Positions 18,513 to 27,692 of a stretch of DNA of 64,000 nt are shown piece after piece. Every line of letters begins with the position of its first letter. Position 1 is the first letter of the stretch. The DNA lies in NCBI GenBank assembly GCA_031292355.1, contig JARLHI010000029.1:1-64000 (forward strand). Reading direction: 5' to 3'. Under the pieces are notes generated by a model, which ran no database searches, had not been told where the DNA came from, and saw only the letters and a program-made list of their open reading frames with translations. This DNA comes from Candidatus Obscuribacterales bacterium. Lineage in GTDB: Bacteria; Cyanobacteriota; Vampirovibrionia; Obscuribacterales; Obscuribacteraceae. The translations under genes and the position numbers were made by a program.

Positions 18513-19469
18513 ATGAATCCATTACGAGCGTTGTTCTTGAGCCTCTCTCGAATGCCTCCAGCAGTTATGTTGTTGATTATCATTGGCTTGGCCGTATTGG
18601 TCACCATGATGGTTACCGGCAAAGTGTCTGAGCAAGAGAAGACGTTCAATGCAAAGCAAGCCGAACTGGAAACCAAAATGAACCAGAAAGGCAAAGTTGT
18701 TTACACCATCAAGGATATTCCTGAAGGTCAAACAATTCCGACCGAAGCATTGGAAGAGCGTGAAATCGAGCAGGCTAAAATTCCGCAAGATGCTGTGGCA
18801 TCTGCAAGTTTGGCAGCCGGTCGCGTTGCCAAGTACGGTATTGCGAATGGCAGCATCGTGTCACAACACGATTTGGCCGCTCAAGGTATCTCGCTTGGTT
18901 TCGAGTCTAAGTTGAAAGAAGGCATGCGTGCCATGACTTTCCCCGTAGACAACAACTCTGGTGTTGCCGGTTTTATCACTCCCGAAAGCCATGTCGATGT
19001 TATCGCCATGGTGGGCAGTGGTGCTGAAACCAAAGCGAAACCGATTCTTTCAGACGTTGAAGTTATCGCTGTTGGTCAGATGTTCCAAAAGAACCCAGGT
19101 GCTACTACCGCCGTTCCTGCTAGCTCAGTTACAGTCGCCCTCACACCAGAAGACGCTGAAAAATTGATCAAGGGAATCGTGGCCGGCAAACTTTATCTGA
19201 CTTTGAGAAATGATAAAGACCACACACCTGTAGCGACCGTTGATGTCACCTCGTTGTTTGCTAAATCGCAACAAGCGAAGGCTGACCTGGCTGCCTTGCC
19301 TCCACCATCTGCCTTGCCACCACCTCCGCTTCCGGGCGTTGGCGGCGGTCCAGACATGGGTGGAATGCCGGGTGCGATGAATGCTGCCCCACCGCCACCA
19401 CCACCACTTCATGAAATTGAAATCTGGTCTGGTAGCAAAAAAGATGTCCTTTCTGTACCTAAAGGATAA
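18513..19469 (+). CDS. cpaB: Flp pilus assembly protein CpaB/RcpC
   Basis: The 318-residue protein has one N-terminal membrane helix (about 14-33). A SAF-type domain follows near residues 52-115, containing IPEGQTIPTEALEER and GRVAKYGIANGSIVSQHDL, and then the RcpC/CpaB core with RAMTFPVDNNSGVAGFI. In Tad systems CpaB is a periplasmic partner of the secretin and pilus machine. The tail from about residue 260 is unusually rich in Pro and Gly, with runs such as PPPPLPGVGGGP, before a closing EIEIWSGSKKD strand. AGGGGGA lies before ATG 18513. It starts the cpaB-cpaE-cpaF-tadB-tadC operon. Confidence 0.88.
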   Translation: MNPLRALFLSLSRMPPAVMLLIIIGLAVLVTMMVTGKVSEQEKTFNAKQAELETKMNQKGKVVYTIKDIPEGQTIPTEALEEREIEQAKIPQDAVASASLAAGRVAKYGIANGSIVSQHDLAAQGISLGFESKLKEGMRAMTFPVDNNSGVAGFITPESHVDVIAMVGSGAETKAKPILSDVEVIAVGQMFQKNPGATTAVPASSVTVALTPEDAEKLIKGIVAGKLYLTLRNDKDHTPVATVDVTSLFAKSQQAKADLAALPPPSALPPPPLPGVGGGPDMGGMPGAMNAAPPPPPPLHEIEIWSGSKKDVLSVPKG

Positions 19470-19554
19470 GTAATCCTCTAGATCAGTGAACATCACACGG
19501 TGAATGGGTAGAACACTTGATAGGGCTGTTGGACGGGAGGAGAACGCTTAAGTT

Positions 19555-20739
19555 ATGAAACTGACCACACTTCTTGTATGCGATGCTGGTTTAGACAAAC
19601 GCCAGACCATCGAAGATCTGATCCATAGTCAACCATCGTTGGCTTTGGTAAGCACTGTCTCGGGCAGTATGGCGCGGGAACAAATCGGCAGTTTACACCC
19701 GAAGTTGGTCTGGATTGAACTGAGTCCTGCTCCCGTTCGCGGACTGTCACTGTTGGCTGAGCTGCGTGAAACTTTCCCGCAACTCTACTTTTTCGTCAGC
19801 TATGAAGTTCCGGACCCTGAGTTGATCCGCACTGCGTATCGACTCGGGGCCTCCGACTTCCTGGATGCCGAACGCTGGCGCACAGACCTTCCTGCTGCTG
19901 TTCAGAGCATTCAGCTCAAACATCAGTCGGAATCAGTCTCAACGGCAGCTGGTAAGGTGATTGCCATATTCAGCCCCACTGGCGGAATTGGTGCCACCAC
20001 ACTTTGTACTAACGTTGCCGGCTACCTCGGCAAATACGGGGAAGCGGCTATCGTCGACCTTGATTTGCAGTTCGGCATGATTTCGCATTATCTCAATCTT
20101 GAGCCCTCATTCAGTTTGAGTACGATTGACTTTTCGCATACTAACTTTGACGCCACTTATTTGCGCAACTTGATGACAAGATACGACGATAAGTTGAGTA
20201 TTCTGGCAGCACCACCTGAACTAGAAGATATCGGTGACATCTACGCTGCTCAGGTACAAGAAATTCTCTACACAGCCAAACAAGAGTTCCGTTTCACGGT
20301 AGTTGATTTACCGAAGAACCTCTTGGATGAACGTGCCATTGCTACTCTCGATTTGGCTGACCACGTTCTCGTGGTGACCGAATATAACTGGGCGGCAATC
20401 CTAAATGCCCGCAAGTGCCTTGATACTTTCAAAGCACACTACAACCAGGAAAAACTGCTTCTCCTCATTAACCGCTCGGAGTGGCTCCCTCAAGATGTAT
20501 TGAGTGAGTGTCGCGCGAATTTGAATTACCCAGTTTTCCATGAAATCCCGAACGACGTCAAAACCGCCAAATGGGTGAACAACCAGGGGCAAATTGCTCC
20601 AGGGCACACCGCTCTAGGTAAAGCGTTGGATTCATTAGCTCGCCGAATTGCTGGTGGTGAGCAGCTTCTCATTACACAGAAAGATGGCAGTGAGAAGAAG
20701 GGCGGATTCAAACTACCGGCGATCTTCGGTAAGAAGTAA
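19555..20739 (+). CDS. cpaE: Tad pilus localisation ATPase CpaE/TadZ
   Basis: The 394-residue protein has an N-terminal receiver-like domain (about 1-125) and a MinD/ParA-type domain. The Walker A loop reads SPTGGIGATTL (about 140-150), so both the signature lysine and the canonical P-loop lysine are replaced. This agrees with the atypical P-loop known for TadZ, and ATP turnover may be weak or absent. AIVDLDLQFG near 165 and FTVVDLPKNLLDE near 250 complete the fold. TadZ places the Tad machine at the cell pole and recruits other Tad proteins. GGGAGG lies before ATG 19555, and the spacing to cpaB and cpaF (85 and 25 bases) fits one operon. Confidence 0.88.
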   Translation: MKLTTLLVCDAGLDKRQTIEDLIHSQPSLALVSTVSGSMAREQIGSLHPKLVWIELSPAPVRGLSLLAELRETFPQLYFFVSYEVPDPELIRTAYRLGASDFLDAERWRTDLPAAVQSIQLKHQSESVSTAAGKVIAIFSPTGGIGATTLCTNVAGYLGKYGEAAIVDLDLQFGMISHYLNLEPSFSLSTIDFSHTNFDATYLRNLMTRYDDKLSILAAPPELEDIGDIYAAQVQEILYTAKQEFRFTVVDLPKNLLDERAIATLDLADHVLVVTEYNWAAILNARKCLDTFKAHYNQEKLLLLINRSEWLPQDVLSECRANLNYPVFHEIPNDVKTAKWVNNQGQIAPGHTALGKALDSLARRIAGGEQLLITQKDGSEKKGGFKLPAIFGKK

Positions 20740-20764
20740 GTAATAACAAGGTGGTGATCGGTAA

Positions 20765-22402
20765 ATGGGCGACGAAAGAAAAGACCAAAATTTGCCAGCA
20801 CGTCCTAGTTCCTCTTTGATGGGGCAACTGGTTCGGCAACGTCAGGCACAAGAAGTTGTGCCAGTTCAGCAACAGAATACCGGTGTAGCAGGGGCAGGTC
20901 CAGCTACTGGTGTTGGTGGTGCACGTGGTGCAGCACCGCCTCCTGGAGCTAGTGGGATGTCTCGACCCCAGGCACCAGCGACTGGTGTTGCCGGTGGTCG
21001 TCCAGCCAGCAATGTGCCAGCCACTGAAGGACCTTCACGAGCTGACATCGAGCGGATCGATGCCAAAGATGAAGGCGGCGGTCATGGTTTCACTCAGCAA
21101 GCAGAAGGCGGAAGCCCAGGCGATCTTGGTGCCAAATTCTCTGCCAATCAACAGCTTATTCGTGAACGCGAAAAACTAATCATCGACCAGTTGAGACGAG
21201 AATTAGATACGTCGCGTTTGACCAATATTTCTGAAGATACGCAAGCTCAAGTTCGCGCCAGAATCAGAGAAATCGTTAACTCCGACCCAGCTCCATTGAC
21301 CATGATGGAAAAGGGTATTTTGCTGCAGAACGTACTCGATGAAGTGTTTGGTTTTGGACCATTGGGACCACTTCTGCGTGACCCGTCCGTAGGGGACATC
21401 TGCGTCAACGGTACAAGCAATGTCTATGTAGAACGTCACGGTCGTCTGGAAAAGACAACGATTGCCTTTGAAAACGAACGTCACTTAAGACAGACAATCG
21501 ACAAAATTATTCAGCCCCTAGGCAGAAGATTAGACGATAACTCACCAATGGTAGATGCCCGTCTTCCTAACGGTTCACGTGTAAATGCCACTATTCCTCC
21601 AGTCACCATTGACGGTCCAACCATCACTATCCGATGTTTCGGTACGTCGATTATGTCCTTGGGACAATTGGTGGAAAAGGGCTCCATGTCTGTGCAAATG
21701 GCGGAAGTTCTCAAAGCTTGCGTCAAAGGCAGAATCAATATCATCATCTCTGGTGGTACAGGTTCTGGAAAAACAACATTGCTGAACGCAATGTCTGCTC
21801 ACATCAATCCGCGCGAAAGAATCATCACGATTGAAGACGCGGCGGAATTGAGATTGCAACATGAGCACTGGATCCGCATGGAAACAAGACCGGAGAACAC
21901 AGAAGGTAAGGGTCGAATCACACAGCGTATGTTAGTTATTAACTGCCTGCGAATGAGACCAGACAGAATCATCCTGGGAGAGTGCCGCGGAGAAGAAGCG
22001 TTTGACATGCTCCAGGCAATGAACACAGGTCACGGTGGTTCAATGACCACAATCCACGCCAATACATCTAGAGACTGCACGAAGCGTCTTGAAAATATGA
22101 TTTTGATGTCTGGTTTGGAAATGCCCGCTAAAGCTGCAAGAGAATTGATCGCATCAGCTATTCAGTTAATCGTGCAGATTCGAAGACTAGAAGACGGTAC
22201 AAGACGCGTTACTGAAATCTCTGAAATTGTAGGGATGGAAGGTGACACTATTGCTATCAGTACGATGTTCCATTTAGAACGTGAAGGTAGAGATCCTCGA
22301 GGCTTCTTCAAATGTCGCCACGTAGGATCTGGTTTGCCGCCGAAATTCCTGGAGCAGTTAGAGCAGGAAGCGGTGCCATTCAAACTAGAGTGGTTGCGTT
22401 AA
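20765..22402 (+). CDS. cpaF: Tad pilus secretion ATPase CpaF/TadA
   Basis: The 545-residue protein is a type II/IV secretion hexameric ATPase that powers pilus assembly. Walker A is GGTGSGKTT (330-338). Downstream are the Asp box ITIEDAAEL, the Walker B region [16 protein letters not shown], and the His box [11 protein letters not shown]. The first 120 residues are a low-complexity Pro/Gly/Ala/Gln extension, far longer than usual for CpaF, with repeats of PATGV-like units. ATG 20765 follows CAAGGTGGTG. It sits between cpaE and tadB, with an unusual hairpin downstream. Confidence 0.93.
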   Translation: MGDERKDQNLPARPSSSLMGQLVRQRQAQEVVPVQQQNTGVAGAGPATGVGGARGAAPPPGASGMSRPQAPATGVAGGRPASNVPATEGPSRADIERIDAKDEGGGHGFTQQAEGGSPGDLGAKFSANQQLIREREKLIIDQLRRELDTSRLTNISEDTQAQVRARIREIVNSDPAPLTMMEKGILLQNVLDEVFGFGPLGPLLRDPSVGDICVNGTSNVYVERHGRLEKTTIAFENERHLRQTIDKIIQPLGRRLDDNSPMVDARLPNGSRVNATIPPVTIDGPTITIRCFGTSIMSLGQLVEKGSMSVQMAEVLKACVKGRINIIISGGTGSGKTTLLNAMSAHINPRERIITIEDAAELRLQHEHWIRMETRPENTEGKGRITQRMLVINCLRMRPDRIILGECRGEEAFDMLQAMNTGHGGSMTTIHANTSRDCTKRLENMILMSGLEMPAKAARELIASAIQLIVQIRRLEDGTRRVTEISEIVGMEGDTIAISTMFHLEREGRDPRGFFKCRHVGSGLPPKFLEQLEQEAVPFKLEWLR

Positions 22403-22411
22403 GAAACACCG

Positions 22412-22475
22412 GAGCACAAATGAGCCGATTGACTTGTTTGTGCTCTTCTCTATTTTCTCTATTTCTCTATCTTTT
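22412..22475 (+). promoter_or_regulatory. Hairpin plus pyrimidine tract between cpaF and tadB
   Basis: GAGCACAAA (22412-22420) pairs perfectly with TTTGTGCTC (22437-22445) around a 16-base loop. A C/T-rich stretch with a repeated TCTCTATT element runs to about 22475. It is placed nine bases after the cpaF stop, inside the operon. It could act as a partial terminator or as a 3'-end stabiliser that makes cpaF more abundant than tadB and tadC. Confidence 0.5.
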
Positions 22476-22503
22476 ATAGACTTAGCCTTTTTCACGGGTA
22501 TAA

Positions 22504-23436
22504 ATGATGCCAATTAACGTCATGGTTTTCGTCGGTTGCATGACGATCGGACTAATAATCTTTGCGATGACGCGTTCGCAGTGGTCAGACGAACTGACAC
22601 GTCTGAACAAGCACACCAAGCGCATGTCGGATAAGAATGCAGAAAATGCCGAAGTTAGCATTTTCGTCACCCAAAAAGTGGGCTATCTCGGCAAGGTGCT
22701 GTCTCAAGCCGGCATGGAAGCAAAATACGACCAGATGCGCATGAACTGGATTGTTTCGGCTGTCGGCGGTATCGTCCTTGGTGCAGCAATTTGTATGTTT
22801 TCGATGCCGGAACTTGTCATTCTCGGTGGCATTCTAGGCGGATTGATTGGTGCAGGCGGTTTCGTTTTTTACTTGCAAGGTCTAGCCAAAGGTCGCCAGG
22901 ACAAGATGACAGAGCAATTGCCTCAGTCTCTTGAAACAATGGTGTCCTCACTACGAGCCGGCTCACCAATTATGGAAGCCTTCAAAGTGCTGGCTGAAAC
23001 AGCTCCTGATCCTATCAAGTCGGAATTTAAACGAGGACTGGTTTCTCTGCAGTTAGGCAAACCATTCCGTGATGTTATGGGTGAAATGGCTGATCGTATT
23101 CGCACCCCCGACTTTAAATTGCTCACTCAAGCTATTTTCATCAGTCAAGATGTAGGGGGTAATTTAGCCGACGTTGTAGCCGTTATTGCTGAAGCGATAC
23201 GTGAACGATTCAAATTGCGCGACTTCCTTAATGCCTTGACCGCTCAAGGTAAAGCCACAGCTATGTTTATCGGATGTCTGCCATACGGCATCACTTTGAT
23301 GACATATCTTGCGACTCCAGGTTATATCGTGCCGTTCTTGAACCATCCGATTGCCAGAATTGTTATGATAGCGTTAGTGCTATGGGAAGCTCTAGGCTTC
23401 TGGATTCTAATGAAGTTGACCACATTCGAGGTCTAG
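22504..23436 (+). CDS. tadB: Tad inner-membrane platform protein TadB
   Basis: The 310-residue protein has N-terminal and central membrane helices (about 3-20 and 82-125), a T2SSF/GspF-like cytoplasmic domain, and two C-terminal helices after 255. The segment LPQSLETMVSSLRAGSPIMEAF near 140-160 is the usual GspF-fold signature of TadB. It works with TadC as the membrane platform on which the CpaF ATPase acts. ATG 22504 is used; ATG 22507 is the next codon. It is separated from cpaF by about 100 bases holding a hairpin and followed by tadC after six bases. Confidence 0.88.
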   Translation: MMPINVMVFVGCMTIGLIIFAMTRSQWSDELTRLNKHTKRMSDKNAENAEVSIFVTQKVGYLGKVLSQAGMEAKYDQMRMNWIVSAVGGIVLGAAICMFSMPELVILGGILGGLIGAGGFVFYLQGLAKGRQDKMTEQLPQSLETMVSSLRAGSPIMEAFKVLAETAPDPIKSEFKRGLVSLQLGKPFRDVMGEMADRIRTPDFKLLTQAIFISQDVGGNLADVVAVIAEAIRERFKLRDFLNALTAQGKATAMFIGCLPYGITLMTYLATPGYIVPFLNHPIARIVMIALVLWEALGFWILMKLTTFEV

Positions 23437-23442
23437 AAATTA

Positions 23443-24375
23443 ATGCCAGTACCGTTGATTGGACTTTTGGTTTTCGTTGTCGTGCTTGGTGCGGGGTTGC
23501 TGTTTATGCAGCCTGTCTTCACTCAGTATGTCGACACTTATGCTGTACGCGTTAGACCGCGTAAAGAGAAGGTAGGCGAATCTGAGGCCGCCGACCAGCC
23601 AAAAGATTCGAGCATATTGCTCTTTCTCAAAACAATAGGTGAAGTTGTTCTGAACGTTCTGCCGGGTCTCGCCGATAGACGTACAGTCGGTTTGTTGATG
23701 ATGTCCAACTACCGTACTCAAGCGCACTTGGCCATCTACATGGGTATTAAATCGATTATTGCTGGTATCGCTATCTTCGCTGGTATCACCGGTGCAGCAG
23801 GCACACCATGGCTGTTATTGCTCACTCCATTTGCCGCGTTACTCGGTTGGATGATGCCGAATTTCTTTCTGGCAGGACGAGTGAAAACGAGACAAAATCA
23901 GATTCTTAAAGAGCTACCCACTGTAATCGACTTGCTCATCGTCTGCGCTCAAGCTGGTCTTGGCTTGCTTATGGGAGTAGACAAAGTTGGTCGTGAAATT
24001 GGTGAGTCTTGCCCGATTCTGGCTGTTGAACTACAACAGTTGATTCAGGACGTAAAATTGTTTGCGAAGTCTGTACCGATTGCTCTGAAAGAAATGGGCG
24101 AACGTTGCGGTGTTGATGAATTGATCAACTTAGCATCAGCTCTCATCGCCGCAGAATCAAAGGGTGCTGACATTAGTTATCCGTTGAAAGCACAGGGTGA
24201 AGCTCTGCGTGAAAGATTGAAGCGTAAGAAAGAAGAAGAAGCATCTAAGACTCCAGTAAAAATGGTGCCTGTAATCATGCTCTTCGTTATGCCTTTGATT
24301 CTTGCGCCTATGTTAGGTCCCGCCTTGGTCACCATCGCCACAGCCTTAGGTCCAATTGTTGGTTCTCAGAAGTAG
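23443..24375 (+). CDS. tadC: Tad inner-membrane platform protein TadC
   Basis: The 310-residue protein is a second GspF-fold platform subunit. It has an N-terminal helix, a pair of helices around 95-140, the family motif KELPTVIDLLIVCAQAGLGL near 158-177, and a C-terminal hydrophobic pair after KTPVKMVPVIM. TadB and TadC form the heteromeric inner-membrane core of the Tad pilus. It starts six bases after tadB and is followed by the DUF192 gene at short distance, suggesting one transcript. Nothing is missing compared with typical length. Confidence 0.88.
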   Translation: MPVPLIGLLVFVVVLGAGLLFMQPVFTQYVDTYAVRVRPRKEKVGESEAADQPKDSSILLFLKTIGEVVLNVLPGLADRRTVGLLMMSNYRTQAHLAIYMGIKSIIAGIAIFAGITGAAGTPWLLLLTPFAALLGWMMPNFFLAGRVKTRQNQILKELPTVIDLLIVCAQAGLGLLMGVDKVGREIGESCPILAVELQQLIQDVKLFAKSVPIALKEMGERCGVDELINLASALIAAESKGADISYPLKAQGEALRERLKRKKEEEASKTPVKMVPVIMLFVMPLILAPMLGPALVTIATALGPIVGSQK

Positions 24376-24387
24376 ATCCAACGACAA

Positions 24388-24750
24388 TTGAAAGCTCGAG
24401 ACAGAAGCCAAAGTTACATGAACGCTACGCGTAATGTGATTTTGGCTTCTAAAGTTTTTGTGGCAAACAACTTTTTTACGCGTTTTAAAGGTCTACTGGG
24501 GACGCGCAAGCTTGAGTCAGGTCGCGGACTGGTGCTCATTCCCTGCAATCAAATTCATATGTTCTGGATGACTTATGCCATCGACGCACTTTTTATAAGT
24601 GCTGAAGGAGTGGTTGTTGGTGTCGCGGAAAATGTGAAACCATGGCGGGTCTCACCCTCATTCAAAAAGGCATACCGTTGCCTGGAATTGCCTGCAGGCA
24701 CCATATCCAGTACCGGCACAGAAGTGGGCGATAAGATTGAGATCGAGTGA
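24388..24750 (+). CDS. DUF192 family protein
   Basis: The 120-residue product matches the small DUF192 fold: V-A-x-x-F-x-x-R-F-x-G-L-L-G near 25-38, then CNQIHMFWMTYAIDALFI, and a Leu-E-L-P-A-G motif near the C-terminus. The family's function is unsettled; many members are exported or linked to pilus loci. The frame opens at TTG 24388. ATG 24418 (residue 11) is an alternative, and neither has a strong ribosome-binding site. It directly follows tadC, and its stop adjoins the stop of the facing prepilin peptidase gene. No export signal is visible on this copy. Confidence 0.75.
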   Translation: MKARDRSQSYMNATRNVILASKVFVANNFFTRFKGLLGTRKLESGRGLVLIPCNQIHMFWMTYAIDALFISAEGVVVGVAENVKPWRVSPSFKKAYRCLELPAGTISSTGTEVGDKIEIE

Positions 24751-25302
24751 CTAACCGGCAAAACCGAGAAACTGCAGTGTTGCTTTTTCTAGAAGGACTG
24801 CAAGAATCACACCGATTGCTACCGCTGGTCCAATTGGTACTTTTTCTTTCATCGTTTTATTGATTTTGGCTGCGCCTTCGGCGTCCAGTGTAGCTGGTGC
24901 ACCAACGCTTGCCGCATGCACCATGGCTTTGAAACTTCGCCAGGGAATGGCAGTGAGTAAGCGCACAAGGGCGATCAGCCCATAGCTCAGCGCATAGTAG
25001 CCCCAGGCAATTACCACAATCTTCCAGCCTAGAAAAGCGCCCATGGCTCCCATCAACTTGCAGTCACCAAATCCCACTTTATTTCTTGGGTCCGGCAGCA
25101 TCATGATGAAAACACCGACGATCAAGCCCACTATTGCCCATAACCCGGCTTGAGCGCCAAGCAAGACAAAATTCAAGATGATACCAATGCCCCATGACGG
25201 GAAGGTAATGAGGTTGGGTATTTTTCTCGTGCGAAAGTCAATGGCAGCACAGATCACGGCAATTGCAATGGCGATGATTTGAAGGATTGTGAGAGTTTGC
25301 AT
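24751..25302 (-). CDS. cpaA: Prepilin peptidase of the Tad system (A24, CpaA/TadV type)
   Basis: The 183-residue membrane aspartyl peptidase has the two catalytic aspartates of the family: Asp22 in DFRTRKIPN and Asp80 in GFGDCKLMGA. About five or six helices are visible. It lacks the N-terminal methylase domain of PilD, as is usual for TadV/CpaA. It should cleave the Flp leader after Gly11. It is encoded against the tad operon with no gap between the stop codons. ATG 25302 lies close to the divergent end of ridA, which runs in the same direction upstream. Confidence 0.85.
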   Translation of the reverse strand: MQTLTILQIIAIAIAVICAAIDFRTRKIPNLITFPSWGIGIILNFVLLGAQAGLWAIVGLIVGVFIMMLPDPRNKVGFGDCKLMGAMGAFLGWKIVVIAWGYYALSYGLIALVRLLTAIPWRSFKAMVHAASVGAPATLDAEGAAKINKTMKEKVPIGPAVAIGVILAVLLEKATLQFLGFAG

Positions 25303-25328
25303 TGGTTGTTCGAAGTTACCTGAAATAC

Positions 25329-25706
25329 CTAGATAATTGCTACAGCGTCGATTTCCACGCCAACATCTTTAGGCAATCTACCAACTTCAACGGTCGCTCT
25401 AGCAGGTTTGGTCGAAGAAAAATATTCGCCGTATTTTTTGTTCATTTCTTCGAAGTCATTCATGCTGTTCAAATAAACAGTTGTTTTGACAACTTTTTCG
25501 AGAGACGTGCCTGCTTCTTTCAAGATAGTCTGGAGATTTCTCAAAACTTGATCTGTCTGCTCGGTCACTGTGCCGCGCAGAATCTCGCTATTTTTTGGAT
25601 TGATTGGAATTTGACCGGATACAAAAACAAAACCGTTTGCAGATATGGCTTGCGAATAGGGACCGATAGCCTGCGGAGCGTCGGTTGTGTTGATAATTTT
25701 GATCAT
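25329..25706 (-). CDS. ridA: RidA family reactive-intermediate deaminase
   Basis: The 125-residue protein is a full-length RidA/YjgF/UK114 member. It starts APQAIGPYSQAI, has the conserved FVSGQIPINP strand, and ends with the substrate-binding arginine and glutamate segment KPARATVEVGRLPKDVGVEID. RidA hydrolyses enamine/imine intermediates released by PLP enzymes, which protects against 2-aminoacrylate damage. AGGA precedes ATG 25706 on the minus strand. The gene is in the same direction as the prepilin peptidase, 26 bases upstream of it, but a functional link is not implied. Confidence 0.92.
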   Translation of the reverse strand: MIKIINTTDAPQAIGPYSQAISANGFVFVSGQIPINPKNSEILRGTVTEQTDQVLRNLQTILKEAGTSLEKVVKTTVYLNSMNDFEEMNKKYGEYFSSTKPARATVEVGRLPKDVGVEIDAVAII

Positions 25707-25790
25707 AATTCCTCATATGCAATGGCAAGACGCTAAATAGCGTTCAGTATTGCACATGAGAATGGCGGGATGAAATTCTAAGCTACGAAA

Positions 25791-26309
25791 TTAAAGTCCA
25801 GCTAAGCCCATCATTTGGAGAAGGGCTTCAATGGCCAGGGCTGTGGGATTGTTTGTAGCGCCAGAGCCAGACATTGACCATTCATTACCGGTAAATTCGT
25901 CGCCGCCCCATGCATCAGGTAGGTAGCTTGAATGTCCGGTCGTCAAGCCGGCAGCAGATTGTCCCGTGATACCAGCATTAATACGATGACTGGCGTCGAA
26001 ACCATAATATGGTGGCAGCCCGTCTGTTCCTTCGTCGCCATAAATAAGCTCGGCAGAGCCACCAGCGTTGGAGACAAAACTATCGAGACTTGTCGGCGGT
26101 AATCCGTTATACATTTGTGGTCTGGAAGCATTGAGCGCAGCCTGTTCCGCGGCGATAGCTGCAGCTGCTGCCACTTCAGCTGCTGATAGCGCCGAGGTTG
26201 AGCCATTTGTCTGAATTGTCGACGTGTCGTAGGGAATGTCCTGGGCAAAACAAGGACTGCAGAGCAATGTAGAAGAGATGATGCCTAGTAAGAGTGAGTG
26301 TTTTAACAT
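25791..26309 (-). CDS. Exported low-complexity protein 1 (downstream of Tad locus)
   Basis: About 172 residues. Starting at ATG 26309 the protein opens with a clean signal peptide, MLKHSLLLGIISSTLLCSP then CFAQ, with a likely cleavage after FAQ. The mature part is rich in Ala, Ser, Thr and Gly, with an Ala run near SAAEVAAAAAIAAEQAA. A longer frame from 26387 adds 26 residues without signal character and is not preferred. No family is recognised. It is the last of three adjacent minus-strand genes for small exported proteins, which may be surface or pilus-associated. Confidence 0.6.
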   Translation of the reverse strand: MLKHSLLLGIISSTLLCSPCFAQDIPYDTSTIQTNGSTSALSAAEVAAAAAIAAEQAALNASRPQMYNGLPPTSLDSFVSNAGGSAELIYGDEGTDGLPPYYGFDASHRINAGITGQSAAGLTTGHSSYLPDAWGGDEFTGNEWSMSGSGATNNPTALAIEALLQMMGLAGL

Positions 26310-26376
26310 TTTTTTGTACTCGTCGTTCAGTTGTGTTTTCTGCGGCAGATTCTTTCGTGTATCAAGAGTTAGAAGA

Positions 26377-26712
26377 TTAGAAGCCAAATACCGGCGCCAG
26401 AGTGGCTGTACCAGTGCGGTTGAGACCGAGCATGGAATTCTGCTGATTGGTTGGATTAAGGACTTGGGTGTGGAATTCGTTTGCTCCAGAGGATTGTGTT
26501 ACGTTTCCCTGAGAGCCTTGCGCGGCAGAGGTACCGGCTTGTGATTGAGCGGCTGCTGCAGCGGCTATTGAAGTCGCTGAAGCTGGGGCAAGAAAATCTG
26601 GTTCGGCGTTATTTGTGGTTACTGATGACTGAGCCATTGCAGCAAGCACTGAGAACTGAGTCGCACCGGCAATGCTTGCGGCAAAAAGAATGGACTTGAG
26701 GGATTTTTTCAT
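26377..26712 (-). CDS. Exported low-complexity protein 2
   Basis: About 111 residues with an N-terminal signal peptide (MKKSLKSILFAASIAGATQ, cleavage after AMAQ). An Ala/Gln/Ser/Thr-rich mature part follows, with TSIAAAAAAQSQAGTSAAQG in its middle and a short C-terminal hydrophobic end. ATG 26712 is preferred to GTG 26715 because GGAG lies nine bases upstream. It lies between two similar exported proteins on the same strand. The shared Ala/Gln composition suggests a common origin, but the sequences are not closely alike by eye. Function unknown. Confidence 0.6.
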   Translation of the reverse strand: MKKSLKSILFAASIAGATQFSVLAAMAQSSVTTNNAEPDFLAPASATSIAAAAAAQSQAGTSAAQGSQGNVTQSSGANEFHTQVLNPTNQQNSMLGLNRTGTATLAPVFGF

Positions 26713-26746
26713 CACTTTGCTCTCCGTTTCTTCTGCTTACTCAGGC

Positions 26747-27289
26747 TTACTGGCCAAACAATGTATTCAAGCCTTGAAGAGCCTGTGTGGAATTAATCAC
26801 GGCATTGTTGACCAGCGGCACAAGCGGTGGCACATTTATGGGAATGCCGAGCGAGCCGCCATACAAAGCGTAATTGCTATTTTCAACGATATTCAAATCA
26901 TTAGAAGCACTGGACGTAGTTGGCAGATACTGTCCACCGGTTGCTGCGCTACCGAGCCCAGAAAATGCTCTGCCATTAAAGCCATAATTGAACATGCCCG
27001 ATGGCAGGCCAGCGCTATTAGTAGAATAAGGCGCTTGTGCTGCCCAGCGAGTCGTTTGGAGCGTGCCGCCATAGCTGCCATATCGGCCTACCGACGTGTT
27101 ACCCATGTTCTGATAACTTTGGATTGCCCCACTGCCCGTTGCCATGTTATTTGTGTTGCCATAAAGCCCTGGCGATGATGTAGCGGTGTTGACCTGAGCC
27201 ATTGCTGAAGACGTCACAACCGACATCAGCACAACGGCTAAAGGCACTGTCGTGGCTATTTTCGATGCGTAGTGCAATAAGTTCTTCAT
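26747..27289 (-). CDS. Exported Gly/Ser/Asn-rich protein 3
   Basis: About 180 residues. The signal peptide runs to AMAQ near residue 32. The mature chain is rich in Gly, Ser, Asn and Tyr with short repeats of the type GLYGNTNN, GRYGSYGG and ALYGGSLG. Such Y-G-G-rich chains occur in surface or adhesive proteins. ATG 27289 is preferred to TTG 27292, with AGGTG seven bases upstream. It is the first gene of the three-gene minus-strand set, and divergent from tsaD with a 400-base gap between. Function unknown. Confidence 0.6.
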   Translation of the reverse strand: MKNLLHYASKIATTVPLAVVLMSVVTSSAMAQVNTATSSPGLYGNTNNMATGSGAIQSYQNMGNTSVGRYGSYGGTLQTTRWAAQAPYSTNSAGLPSGMFNYGFNGRAFSGLGSAATGGQYLPTTSSASNDLNIVENSNYALYGGSLGIPINVPPLVPLVNNAVINSTQALQGLNTLFGQ

Positions 27290-27292
27290 CAA

Positions 27293-27692
27293 TACACCTT
27301 CAGTAGGAGAGCGTCTTCTATCAATTCACTTCGAGTTATTGCGGGGTTGTCAATAATTGATTAAACTACAAAAACGGCAATGAATCGAACGTATTACGAG
27401 ATTCGGGCAATTAGTAAAAAGTCGTGAGAGTATCTGCTACCCTGACTTCCATCGCCTTTTAATGTTTATACCCGCTGGAAGGCGGTTCTGAACTGGATGA
27501 TGGATGGATGAATACTACTCTCGAAATAATTGCTTGTCAATAGTAAGATTAAGCGAAGAAGCTTAATTCTGGGGCTTTTCAACCATTTTCGATTAATTGT
27601 TTGCAGTCACATTCTGGCGATTTTTTGGGTGTCTCTTGTCTGACTATAAATCTCTCTCTAATACAGTATTTCGACCAGAAGCAGGTGATCGT
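27293..27692. other. Divergent intergenic region before tsaD
   Basis: This 400-base, AT-rich gap separates the exported-protein genes (minus) from tsaD (plus). It should carry promoters in both directions. An in-frame extension of tsaD to TTG 27597 exists, but its residues are unlike the family. No RNA gene or clear hairpin was found. Confidence 0.4.
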
